A stretch of DNA of 64,000 bases, taken from Lacihabitans sp. CCS-44. GTDB taxonomy: Bacteria > Bacteroidota > Bacteroidia > Cytophagales > Spirosomataceae. The translations under genes and the position numbers were made by a program. The DNA is taken from the NCBI RefSeq assembly GCF_024343735.1, contig NZ_RJUE01000054.1:1-64000 (forward strand), in the 5' to 3' direction. The notes under the pieces were generated by a model, which worked only from the letters and a program-made list of their open reading frames with translations, made no database searches and was not told where the DNA came from. Shown in pieces: positions 27,200-35,895 of the stretch; position 1 is the first letter of the stretch; every line of letters begins with the position of its first letter.

Positions 27200-27634
27200 T
27201 CAACAAGAAATTTTTCCAACTCTTGTTGCATGCCTTCCTCCCTCAAACTCAGTATTTATAAACGTTTTGGCAAATTCTAAAGCTTCCTCGGGAGAAATAA
27301 ATCTAGCTGGCAAACACATTACATTGGCATCATTGTGCATTCTAATGAGTTTCACTACTTCTTTATTCCAAGCCAAACCAGCTCTAATACCTTGATGTTT
27401 GTTGGCTGTCATACATACGCCATTTCCGCTTCCACAGATCAAAATTCCCAAATCATATTTTCCATCTTCTATGGCTTGTGCCAATGGATGTGCTGTTTCA
27501 GGATAGTCTATTGAAGCTGTGGTATATGGCCCAAAATCTGCAGTCTCAAAGTTTTCTGTTTGTAACCATTTTAAAATCAGTTGTTTATATTCAAATCCTG
27601 CGTGATCTCCACCAATAGCAATTCGTAATGACAT
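27200..27634 (-). CDS. rpiB: Ribose-5-phosphate isomerase B
   Basis: The 144-residue protein is a standard LacA/RpiB isomerase: IAIGGDHAGFEYK at the N-terminus, CGSGNGVCMTANKHQGIRAGLAW holding the catalytic cysteine of the CGSGxG loop, and RMHNDANVMCLPARF. It interconverts ribose 5-phosphate and ribulose 5-phosphate in the pentose phosphate pathway. The ATG at 27634 matches the family start; TATATTTG lies just upstream on the minus strand as a possible minus-7 box. Confidence 0.92.
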   Translation of the reverse strand: MSLRIAIGGDHAGFEYKQLILKWLQTENFETADFGPYTTASIDYPETAHPLAQAIEDGKYDLGILICGSGNGVCMTANKHQGIRAGLAWNKEVVKLIRMHNDANVMCLPARFISPEEALEFAKTFINTEFEGGRHATRVGKISC

Positions 27635-27752
27635 TTTGTAAGCGTTTTTTTTATGCAAATATAATATTTAGGAGAGTTGGGTCTGTTTAAAACTAAACTT
27701 ATTTGTTCTTTTAGAACTTAAAATTCTAGAATCTCAAATTGATAACTGAAAC

Positions 27753-29482
27753 TTAGAAAAGCAAATCAAGCCCTAACGCTTCTTTTAGTTTCCAAATACT
27801 AGGATTTTTTTCAGCCATAGATTCGAATTTTTCTTGCTCTGTTCGAGGTTTCGCTTTGGTCTCTTCGGCTGTTATTGTGGCGTCTATTTGAATATCAGAG
27901 TTGTGAAGTTTTTTCCTAAGAAAGTCAGTTAAGTCTTGCCTGATTTCGAAGAAAATGTCGAACAAGATTTTATTGGGCAGTTTAAAGCTTAAATTATTTT
28001 TAATTAGATCAAAATCTCTGGTAACCACCATCTTCTCCGTTTGGGTATTTCTACCGTCCGCAAAATCCGCTAAAACTCCGATTGCCATCGCTTTGGTGAA
28101 TTCTTTGGCTTGATGAACTGACGAACTGTGTCCTGTGGAGATTTCAGTTAAAGTATCTTGAGCCACTTCTTCTTCCATTGCCAAAACGGATTTAAAAGAC
28201 TTCAGCCCAGTTTTCTTTATTGGATTTACAGAATTTGAAACATTTGTTTGGGTCTCAGAAGGATACTTTGTTTTAGTTTCAAACGTTTGTTTGGTGGCTT
28301 CTTCAATCGAAGTTGTGGTGTTTTTTACACCCCCATCAACTTTTTTTTTTGACCATCACCATCTGGAAGGTCTGCCAAGTTTAATACTGCATTGATTTGT
28401 GAGAGTTTCAATAAACCAATTTCAACGTGTAATCGCTGATTTTTGGCTGATTTAAAGTTGATGTCTATGTTGGAACCCACACTCAAAGCCGACATCAAGA
28501 ATCCTGTAGAGATCCTTTTGCCTTGCTCAATATATTTTTGTTTGATGGAGTCAGATAGTTCTAGGATTTCGAGGGTTGAAGGTTCTTTGCTAACCAGAAT
28601 ATTTCTAAAGTGTTCATTCAGACCTACCACAAATTGGTGAACATCAAAACCTTTGGATATGATTTCATGTAAGATCAGAAGCACTTGGGTGATATTTCCT
28701 TCATGCAGAACATCCAACATTCTTAGGTAATAATCATAGTCAAGAACGTGTAGGTTTTCTAAAACGTCTTTGTATGATAATTTTCGGTCTGATGAGAATG
28801 TGACATTGAGATCAAACATGGATAGTGCGTCTCGAAGTCCACCATCTGCTTTTTGGGCGATGAGTTCAAGAGCTTCAACTTCAAAACCAATATCTTCTTT
28901 GTCTGCAATTTTGGCCAGATGATCTGCCATATCTTTGATTTGAATTCTATTGAAATCAAAGATTTGACATCTACTCAAAATCGTAGGCAGTATTTTGTGT
29001 TTTTCTGTGGTAGCCAATATAAAAATGGCATAAGAAGGCGGTTCTTCAAGGGTTTTAAGGAAGGCATTGAATGCCGCCTGAGACAACATGTGCACCTCAT
29101 CTATTATATAAACCTTATATTTTCCATCTTGTGGAGGGAAACGCACTTGGTCTATCAAGTTTCGTATATCTTCTACCGAGTTGTTTGATGCAGCATCTAA
29201 TTCATGAATATTAAATGATGCGTTTTGGTCGAAATTTCTACACGACGAACATTTATTGCAAGGTTCGGTGTGTTCGTTTACATCCAGGCAGTTGATGGTT
29301 TTTGCTAAAATCCTTGCACAAGTAGTCTTTCCAACACCTCGTGGACCAGTAAATAGAAATGCTTGAGCTAACTGATTGGATTTTATGGCGTTTCGTAGCG
29401 TGGTGGTAATGTGCGACTGCCCAACAACCGAGTCGAACGTGACTGGGCGATATTTACGAGCAGATACTACGAAATTTTCCAT
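27753..29482 (-). CDS. dnaX: DNA polymerase III tau subunit via -1 frameshift
   Basis: The gene is in two frames. From 29482, frame 0 encodes the ATPase part: GPRGVGKTT, a zinc-binding CNKCSSC, and IDEVHML. After the A10 run at 28350-28341, shifting back one base opens a frame that continues without a stop to 27753, giving about 576 residues. The extra part includes a Thr/Ser/Lys linker and the C-terminal domain (FDLIKNNLSFKLP..., WKLKEALGLDLL), as expected for tau, which tethers polymerase and helicase. TATCTTTG lies only four bases before the ATG, hinting at a leaderless mRNA. A sequencing error is the alternative, but the slippery site argues against it. Confidence 0.85.
28320..28350 (-). 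promoter_or_regulatory. Programmed frameshift site of dnaX
   Basis: Ten A followed by G (28350-28340, minus strand) include the A AAA AAG heptamer in the right phase for a -1 shift. Eight bases downstream, GGTGT and ACACC can form a small hairpin around five A, a position typical of stimulatory structures. The run is also long enough for transcriptional slippage. Confidence 0.75.
28325..29482 (-). CDS. dnaX: DNA polymerase III gamma subunit (unshifted product)
   Basis: Without frameshifting, translation passes through the A10 run as Gln-Lys-Lys-Lys and stops five codons later (KKKLMGV), giving 385 residues. This short form holds the complete clamp-loader ATPase (AAA+ domains I-II, sensor motif TTEKHKILPTILSRC) and the collar domain, and lacks the polymerase- and helicase-binding tail, just as the gamma form of E. 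coli does. The start at 29482 is set by the family N-terminus NFVVSARKYRPVTFD. Confidence 0.85.
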   Translation of the reverse strand: MENFVVSARKYRPVTFDSVVGQSHITTTLRNAIKSNQLAQAFLFTGPRGVGKTTCARILAKTINCLDVNEHTEPCNKCSSCRNFDQNASFNIHELDAASNNSVEDIRNLIDQVRFPPQDGKYKVYIIDEVHMLSQAAFNAFLKTLEEPPSYAIFILATTEKHKILPTILSRCQIFDFNRIQIKDMADHLAKIADKEDIGFEVEALELIAQKADGGLRDALSMFDLNVTFSSDRKLSYKDVLENLHVLDYDYYLRMLDVLHEGNITQVLLILHEIISKGFDVHQFVVGLNEHFRNILVSKEPSTLEILELSDSIKQKYIEQGKRISTGFLMSALSVGSNIDINFKSAKNQRLHVEIGLLKLSQINAVLNLADLPDGDGQKKKLMGV

Positions 29483-29545
29483 GTGGCAAAGATATAAAAG
29501 AAATTGGATTTGAATAAAAACTTTTTGACTGGAGGGAATATTACT

Positions 29546-29580
29546 AAAAAAAATACCAACCGACGTGGTTGGCATTTTTC
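29546..29580 (-). terminator. Hairpin terminator upstream of dnaX
   Basis: CCAACC (29556-29561) and GGTTGG (29567-29572) form a stem extended by flanking A/T pairs, with a T tract on the minus-strand side. It would stop transcription from upstream before dnaX. Between it and the gene at 29760 I see nothing else. Confidence 0.7.
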
Positions 29581-29759
29581 TCTTCAAAATCTGAAGATAT
29601 ATTTCATGGTTGAATAAATGATATACAAATGTATGTGTACCAAATTATTGCGGTCGAGCTATTCTATTAAAAACTTGTTTTGAAAGATGATTGAGAGTAT
29701 TGTATCGACAAGCGATTTTAAAATAAGACTATTTCTTTAAAAAGTATTCAATTATTGAT

Positions 29760-31682
29760 TCATGTTGCTTTCACAAAAACGGCCTTTTGATTGTCGGTTT
29801 TGTTGATTGTTTTTAAAAACTCAATCCATTTGGCGTAATCGGCCTTAGAATAATTCCCACCACATATTTTGAGCAATCTTTTATGTTGGATTTTACCATC
29901 AACTACCGTTGTAGTTGATTTGTACTCACCAAAAACTTCTTTTAAGCTGATTTCTTTAGGTAAAAATTCTACATTGTAACCAACCGGGATTTCAATTTCA
30001 ATATTGTCTTCATCAAAAAAACTCTCAGAATTCGGATTCAGGAAAAGGTTTGTTTTTCTTTCTTCTGACTCTGTCATAACTACTTGATAGCGTGTCATAA
30101 TGTTAGGCTTTACAAATAGTCTTTTGCCACTTGTAGTAGCGTACCTACTGGCCAAGAGTTCGATTTCTTCGTTGAGTTTTGGCAGAGCTGTTTTTTGTCC
30201 TGAAAGGCTAAAATTTGAAATTTCAAAATTAGGAAGGTTTAAAGCTTTATGAAGCCATTGTTTTTGCTCTGTTTGGCTTAAATTTTCCATTACTGAGTTT
30301 CTGGTTTCTTGCTGCACACCAGTGTAGTTTGATTTTACACTTATTTGGGCATCTCCATTTTCGATTATTTTAGCACTTATTTCTCTCTTTTGGATATTTC
30401 TCTCCGGCTGATAATTTACAGTATTTACCAGCTTACCTTCATTTTCTTTGACCAAAAGTGCCTTTCTGTTGCCAGTGAATGAACCCATATAACCGCTAGG
30501 ATTGGTTTGGCTGGTGCATTCGAGCCAAACGGTATCTTTTTGAAGTGGCACACAAGCTATAACGTGGTTGAACCTCGACATTGGGAAGTCCTCAAATCTT
30601 TCGTTATTGTTGCCATCTCTACCACCATATATTAGTGCTGGGTAACCCTTTATTCCAACTTGTTTGAGTAAGGCCAAAGTGTAGTTAGTCAGTGCTTTAC
30701 AATCTCCATAGCCTTTTGTGGCTACTTGCTCTGCTGTCATACTTTGCCAGCCTCCAACACCCAAAGAAATAAGAAAATATCGGGTACTCGACTGCATAAA
30801 TTTATACACCTTATCTATGATTTTTTTTGGATCTTTTTCGTTTCCTATTTCAGTCTTGAGTTTTTCTACGGTTGCTTTTGGAAGAATATCTCTGCCTTTG
30901 TTTAGTGTGGTGTAAAAATTTGCGATATCATTCCAGTTTTTCGAAGGACCAGAATAGTCTCCCATGGTGTACTGAACAGAAGCCAAGTAAAGTATTGGTG
31001 TGTTTTCATGGACAGAAAACTCCTCGTATTTTACAGGTTCTAAATCTTTTGCTTCCCAAGTTTCCTCATGGTATTTTCCGTCAAAATGTTTTTTTGAAGC
31101 TTTGGGTAGATTGACTTCCTTTTTTCTGTAGCCGTTTGCATCAAATGTCTTCACCGTAAATCTCGCATATTGTACACCTACTTTTTCATAGCTCTGTAAA
31201 TGCCATGAAGGGAAAAAGAAGGTATTGGTCGATTCTTCCTCAAAACTAAATTCTACAGTGTAGGGAAGAGGATAATATTTTTTATCAAATTTTGCTGTTT
31301 TCTTTTTACTATCAGTAATGTATTCTGAAAAACTTGAAAGCCCAATGTCTTCAATATCAGATGGTTTTAGTTTTTTTAGAAGTTTGCCAGATTGGTCATA
31401 AATACTGCCCTCTATTTTCTTTATTTTTTCGAAATTATTGTAATAGGCATCAAAAGTAGCATGGTCATCTTCGCCCGTTTCCGTAAAAACAGTAACCGCC
31501 CAATGTCGTTTGGTGATTATTTTGGAGTAGCTTTCGATAATGAAGTCTGTTTCATCAAATCGCACTACTGCATCTGCATTTTCTTTTATTTTTTGAGGGA
31601 TTTGCGAAATTGAAAAGTCGTTTTGACAAAATCCGCCAAAGCATGTCAAAAAGAGAAAGGCTGTTTGGATGTATTTATTCAT
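29760..31682 (-). CDS. Exported DUF3857 transglutaminase-like protein
   Basis: The 640-residue protein has a signal peptide (to about 19, GGFCQ), an N-terminal beta-rich DUF3857 domain (about 40-240), and a transglutaminase-like domain (about 275-400). Cys in KGYGDCKALTNYTLALL and His in FNHVIACV are present, and the acidic position reads WLECT, with Glu near the usual Asp. A further beta domain completes the protein. The family is widespread in Bacteroidota, has no established substrate, and could act as a cysteine protease or crosslinker at the surface. A diverged paralogue lies 70 bp upstream in the same direction. Confidence 0.85.
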   Translation of the reverse strand: MNKYIQTAFLFLTCFGGFCQNDFSISQIPQKIKENADAVVRFDETDFIIESYSKIITKRHWAVTVFTETGEDDHATFDAYYNNFEKIKKIEGSIYDQSGKLLKKLKPSDIEDIGLSSFSEYITDSKKKTAKFDKKYYPLPYTVEFSFEEESTNTFFFPSWHLQSYEKVGVQYARFTVKTFDANGYRKKEVNLPKASKKHFDGKYHEETWEAKDLEPVKYEEFSVHENTPILYLASVQYTMGDYSGPSKNWNDIANFYTTLNKGRDILPKATVEKLKTEIGNEKDPKKIIDKVYKFMQSSTRYFLISLGVGGWQSMTAEQVATKGYGDCKALTNYTLALLKQVGIKGYPALIYGGRDGNNNERFEDFPMSRFNHVIACVPLQKDTVWLECTSQTNPSGYMGSFTGNRKALLVKENEGKLVNTVNYQPERNIQKREISAKIIENGDAQISVKSNYTGVQQETRNSVMENLSQTEQKQWLHKALNLPNFEISNFSLSGQKTALPKLNEEIELLASRYATTSGKRLFVKPNIMTRYQVVMTESEERKTNLFLNPNSESFFDEDNIEIEIPVGYNVEFLPKEISLKEVFGEYKSTTTVVDGKIQHKRLLKICGGNYSKADYAKWIEFLKTINKTDNQKAVFVKAT

Positions 31683-31752
31683 ATCTATGTTTTTTAAAAG
31701 CGGGAATGCTCTGATTTTTTATGAGTTATAAATTTTCATGTTTGGATTTTTT

Positions 31753-33741
31753 TTATTTCTTCTTCAATACAATCTGTTCATCATGTTTTTGGACGATTCT
31801 GTTAAAAAGTTCTTTGAGCTCGTGATATTGTTCGGCAAAGTACATTGGATTTTTTATGACCATTCTACTCACCAAGTTGATTTTGTTATTGATAGAATCA
31901 TACGTACAGCTGTAAATAAACTGTGCACTTTTGTCAGCCAAAACGGTATTTGTACTTTTAGGAAGTGATTCTATAATATAGTCTTTAGGTACTTCGAAGT
32001 TAAGGATATATACGTTTTCTGTACTATAACCAAAGTCCACTGGATACAACCTTTCGGGTTGTTTAAATGGGTTCTCTTTTACTTTGTTACTGAATATCGG
32101 ATTGATATAAAGCATATCTTCAGCTGTAACTTCTTCATTTGACTCAAAATTAAAAGTGATTAGGTTTGTTTTTTCTTGCTCCTCTAGGTTAGTCAAACTT
32201 AGGTTGTTCAGGGCAATATCGGTATATTCCTTTCTGAAATCTTCTTTCATTTTTTCTAAACCTTTTTCTACAAAATCGCTACGATTGCTATATCCGGCAT
32301 ATCCGAAGTGGTTCTGTACTATTTTACCTGTGATTTTATTCTTGGTAAAATCGATTTTGGCTTCCACAGTTTCGTTGATTCTTTGTTTTTCGGTGGGATT
32401 AAGGTCTACGAATTGTCCGCTAGACGAATTTATCTCAAATCCTTGCCCGTTTAAACAGTTGAAAGGAAGCATACCCAGTTTTAGGCTTTTGTCGCTAATG
32501 TCTAGGTGAATGAATTTACCGTCGAGTTCAACACGGCAGATCAAATAGTTGAACCTATCAAGCAATGGAAATAATTCATTGATTTTGCCATGGTCTCTTG
32601 TACTTAATATCACTGGATTGGCCTTGAAGTCAAGCTCTTGTAGCAAGGCTGTAAATAGAAGGTTTTGTTCGCTCGAACTGCCTTTTTTATTTTCCCAAAC
32701 TTTTTTTAAGTCTTCACAGTAGATGCTGTTGTATTCGTCGCTATTGGTAAACTGTCTGTTCAGATAATAGTACACTTTTTCTAACCTTTCTTTTTTGTCA
32801 GAAAAAACTGAGAATTTCTCTTTTAAGTCTTTTAAATAATTGCTTTTGCGGAGTCTAACACCAAAATAATCACTGTCCATCAAATATTTGTTGATATCTG
32901 GCCATGTCATTGATTTTTTTACGGTCATTTGGTCAGGCAATGAAACACTCGAAAGTTCGAAGTCAACCTTAGAAATGTAATTTTTCTTGCTGCTAACAAA
33001 TGCCTCTTCTTTGAATGCCGGAGCATCTTTGACTGCGAATGTGTACTTTATTCCATTGGTGTTTAATTTAGTATGTCCAAAGTCTACTGAGACTTTTTCC
33101 TGCTCGGTTATGGCCAGTTGGAGGTAACCACCCAAGTTTACTTGATAGTAAAAGTGAGAAGGAATAGTAATGACGTATTCGCTCCACAGTGCTGGTGTAG
33201 AACCTTGGAAATTCCATGTATCGGGTTTGTTGCTTACTACAAGCGGCGAGGTCATGGTATAGCTGTACTCTATGATTGATCCTTCTTTTATTTTCGGAAA
33301 CGAGATTTTGGTCTGAAAGTATTTATCTTTCATTTTTTCCTCGAAATAGTCTTTTTTAGTGAGTTCGAGCTTATTGACTGAACCATTTTCTAACCAATAA
33401 GTGGCACCTTTAATACGTACAATGATTTGACTAGACTCGTGGTTGTTGCGGTAAGTTTGTATGGCAATGGTACCGGCCGAAAGTGCAGAGGCTTTTAGTA
33501 TTTTTTTTCTAACGTGAACCGTCGATTCTATATAAAATCCGTGTGTTTCGTCATAACGAAAATCTACGTCGCATTTTTCATACAAAATGACCGCATCTGC
33601 AGTGGAGTCTATCTCGTATTTTGATTTTTTTAGGTCGTCTAGGCTCACGCTACCGAATTTTACATTGGGTTTTTGAGCTTTGGTTGTCAAGGAGGATAAA
33701 GTCAAAAGAATGACGATAAGGGCTTTGGGATAATTGAGCAT
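31753..33741 (-). CDS. DUF3857 protein with a degenerate transglutaminase site
   Basis: The 662-residue protein (ATG at 33741, where the signal peptide starts) shares the layout of its downstream neighbour: signal peptide, DUF3857 region, transglutaminase-like core and C-terminal beta domain. In the core, the catalytic Cys position reads KKGSSSEQNLLF (Ser), and the His position reads RFNYLICRV (Tyr). Two of the three triad residues are therefore replaced while the fold markers remain. It is likely catalytically inactive and may bind a partner or substrate of the active paralogue, which is inference. Confidence 0.8.
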   Translation of the reverse strand: MLNYPKALIVILLTLSSLTTKAQKPNVKFGSVSLDDLKKSKYEIDSTADAVILYEKCDVDFRYDETHGFYIESTVHVRKKILKASALSAGTIAIQTYRNNHESSQIIVRIKGATYWLENGSVNKLELTKKDYFEEKMKDKYFQTKISFPKIKEGSIIEYSYTMTSPLVVSNKPDTWNFQGSTPALWSEYVITIPSHFYYQVNLGGYLQLAITEQEKVSVDFGHTKLNTNGIKYTFAVKDAPAFKEEAFVSSKKNYISKVDFELSSVSLPDQMTVKKSMTWPDINKYLMDSDYFGVRLRKSNYLKDLKEKFSVFSDKKERLEKVYYYLNRQFTNSDEYNSIYCEDLKKVWENKKGSSSEQNLLFTALLQELDFKANPVILSTRDHGKINELFPLLDRFNYLICRVELDGKFIHLDISDKSLKLGMLPFNCLNGQGFEINSSSGQFVDLNPTEKQRINETVEAKIDFTKNKITGKIVQNHFGYAGYSNRSDFVEKGLEKMKEDFRKEYTDIALNNLSLTNLEEQEKTNLITFNFESNEEVTAEDMLYINPIFSNKVKENPFKQPERLYPVDFGYSTENVYILNFEVPKDYIIESLPKSTNTVLADKSAQFIYSCTYDSINNKINLVSRMVIKNPMYFAEQYHELKELFNRIVQKHDEQIVLKKK

Positions 33742-33777
33742 GGAATACTTAAATTTTATTTGGGATTTGTAAAAACG

Positions 33778-33815
33778 CAAAAAAACTCTAGCAAAAATTT
33801 TACCAGAGTTTTTTA
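33778..33815 (-). terminator. Terminator after the isomerase-like gene
   Basis: AAAAAACTCT and AGAGTTTTTT arms (about 33779-33789 and 33804-33814) close an A/T-rich loop just past the stop of the 33838 gene. Confidence 0.75.
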
Positions 33816-33837
33816 GAGACAGAAAAATATAATTTTT

Positions 33838-34668
33838 CTAGATTTTCAAACCTTTCATAAAGACCGCATCGTTTTTCATAGATGTGATAGAATCTACCGG
33901 ATATTGTTCTTGTTCAACTAGATAATACTTCATTCCGTTGTCTTTGGCGGCTCTTAAAAGCTTGGCGTAGTCTATAATACCATCCGCAAGATCGGTTTGC
34001 TTAGGTTTTGGGTCTTTTTCTACCAATTGTTTTACGTGACAAAGTTCGTATCTGTTGCCGTATTGTTTGAGGTGGTCTATGGTGTTTTCGCCAGCAGCCT
34101 CGCTCCAACACATATCCAATTCGTAACAAACAAGACTAGGGTCTGTGTTGTCCAATAGCACTTTTTGACCCTTAAGGCCATTTACAAAAGCAAAAGAGTA
34201 GGAGTGGTTGTGATAACCAAATTTCAAGCCGTATTTTTTGCACAATTCGCCTCTCATATTAAACTCAGAGGCCTTTTGTTTCCAAGCGTCAAGGTCTTTT
34301 TGCGGGCCAATTGCTGGACAAATTATGTATTCTAAACCAACCTTGGCGGCTTTTTCGACCAAGGCTTCGTTGATATCGGCCAAGCCAAGATGTGTACTTA
34401 TCATTCTAACATCTATGTCTTTCAGAAAACGCACCGCCTCATCGGCCGACATTCCCCAGAATGGGTCTTTTGAGTAAGATTCAAATAATTCATATCCCAT
34501 TTTGGCCAGGGCCTCCATGGTACCTTTGGCGTTTTTTGGCATCAAGTCTCTGACACTGTAGAGTTGGCAGCCAAAGGTCTTGAGTTTTTTGGCAGCGAAA
34601 ATGTCTGTGCCAACCATGGTGGCCGCACTTAAAGCGATTGTTTTTTGTAAAAAATCTCTTCTATTCAT
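33838..34668 (-). CDS. Tat-exported sugar phosphate isomerase/epimerase
   Basis: The 276-residue protein starts MNRRDFLQK followed by a hydrophobic stretch, a Tat signal. The mature part is a xylose isomerase-like TIM barrel: FGCQLYSVRD, ISTHLG, GYHNHSYSF, ELDMCWSEAAG, CHVKQ and YYLVEQEQYP carry the metal-binding His/Glu/Asp residues. Exported members of this family in Bacteroidota often work on sugars or inositols beside Gfo/Idh oxidoreductases, one of which lies 1.2 kb away on the other strand. The substrate is unknown. Confidence 0.85.
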   Translation of the reverse strand: MNRRDFLQKTIALSAATMVGTDIFAAKKLKTFGCQLYSVRDLMPKNAKGTMEALAKMGYELFESYSKDPFWGMSADEAVRFLKDIDVRMISTHLGLADINEALVEKAAKVGLEYIICPAIGPQKDLDAWKQKASEFNMRGELCKKYGLKFGYHNHSYSFAFVNGLKGQKVLLDNTDPSLVCYELDMCWSEAAGENTIDHLKQYGNRYELCHVKQLVEKDPKPKQTDLADGIIDYAKLLRAAKDNGMKYYLVEQEQYPVDSITSMKNDAVFMKGLKI

Positions 34669-34703
34669 CTTGTAAGGTCGAAATTTAAGGGTTAATATTA
34701 ATC

Positions 34704-35483
34704 TCAGTGTTCAAATAGATTACCAAGACCACCTAAAACAGAGCCGCTTTCTTTGCTTGCGTTTCCGCCATAAGGCGACAGTCTTTGTATAAGTTTAGAT
34801 ATTGGAAGCGATTGTATCCAGACTTTGCCAGTTCCGCTCAAAGTAGCCAAAAACATGCCTTCGCCACCGAAAATCATTGACCGAAGGCCTCCAGCACTCT
34901 GAATATCGAAGTTGAGCTGCGGTTCATAGGCTACCAAACATCCTGTATCTAGTCTTAGCACTTCGTTGTTGAGCGTTTTTTCAATAACCACACCGCCCGA
35001 ATGAATGAAAGCGAGGCCATCGCCTTGAATTCTTTCTAGGATAAACCCTTCACCGCCGAATAAACCCGCTCCAAATCTTTTGTTGAAATGAATGGAGATA
35101 CTCGTACCCATGGCCGCACAAAGAAATGCATCTTTTTGTACAATGAGTGTGTTTTGGTTGATGGTAGCTAAGTCAACAGCCTTTATAGTGCCGGGATAAG
35201 GTGCTGCAAAGGCTACTTTTCTTTTGCCCACGCCGCGGTTGGTGAAGTGGGTCATAAACAAAGACTCGCCCATCAAAAGTCTTGAACCGGCTTGAAACAT
35301 TTTGCCCAAAATACTTTGATTGGCCTGTGAACCGTCGCCCATTTTGGTTTCGAAACTTATGCCGTCTTCCATAAAAAGCATCGATCCTGCCTCGGCTATT
35401 ACGGTTTCGTTGGGGTCAAGCTCTATTTCGACTACTTGTATATCTTCTCCTAAGATTTTATAATCTATTTCATGACTTCTCAT
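34704..35483 (-). CDS. AIM24/TIGR00266-family protein
   Basis: The 259-residue protein has the beta-rich, glycine-rich AIM24 repeats: [61 protein letters not shown] and [16 protein letters not shown]. There is no signal peptide, so it is cytoplasmic or membrane-associated. The family forms trimers, and its role in bacteria is unsettled. Its start overlaps the end of the small upstream gene by 14 bp, so the two are translationally linked. Confidence 0.85.
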   Translation of the reverse strand: MRSHEIDYKILGEDIQVVEIELDPNETVIAEAGSMLFMEDGISFETKMGDGSQANQSILGKMFQAGSRLLMGESLFMTHFTNRGVGKRKVAFAAPYPGTIKAVDLATINQNTLIVQKDAFLCAAMGTSISIHFNKRFGAGLFGGEGFILERIQGDGLAFIHSGGVVIEKTLNNEVLRLDTGCLVAYEPQLNFDIQSAGGLRSMIFGGEGMFLATLSGTGKVWIQSLPISKLIQRLSPYGGNASKESGSVLGGLGNLFEH

Positions 35484-35658
35484 CTTCTTTCAAATGTTTT
35501 AGTTTTTTATCTTCTACTTTATTGTTCAAAAAATCGTTGATTTTCTCAATATTATACGACATCTGGATTTCTCCAAATGAGTTGATGGTAACGTCAAAAC
35601 CTTCGAGGTCTTTGTGTACTTTCGGTAGCTCTACTTTTTCTTTTACTTTTTTTGCCAT
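35470..35658 (-). CDS. Small charged conserved protein
   Basis: A 62-residue, lysine-rich protein (ATG at 35658) without a signal or membrane segment. The central part ([21 protein letters not shown]) looks folded and the ends are charged. I recall similar short proteins in Bacteroidota but no function. The 14-bp overlap with the AIM24-like gene supports it being a real gene. TATTTTTG about 25 bp upstream could be its minus-7 element. Confidence 0.65.
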   Translation of the reverse strand: MAKKVKEKVELPKVHKDLEGFDVTINSFGEIQMSYNIEKINDFLNNKVEDKKLKHLKEDEKS

Positions 35659-35895
35659 TTTAGCTTTTCTAATTTGAAACAAAAATACAAGATTTCTTTA
35701 TTTAGAGCTTGGAATGCTATTTTTTCTTTTCCATTAAATATTCGTTAAGTTTATTAAATTTTTTTAAAAATATAATTCATAAATAAACTTTTGTGCTTAA
35801 TATTATAGTTTGAAATGCTGGGGCAATATTTTGGATAACATCGAGATTCATTGTTTCAGAAATTCTTTAACAAAATACTATTCAATCAAACAAAT

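Noticed and set aside
27753-28325. dnaX as two separate genes or a pseudogene
   Set aside because: The second frame is open right up to the A10 run and encodes a normal tau C-terminus, so frameshifting explains it better.
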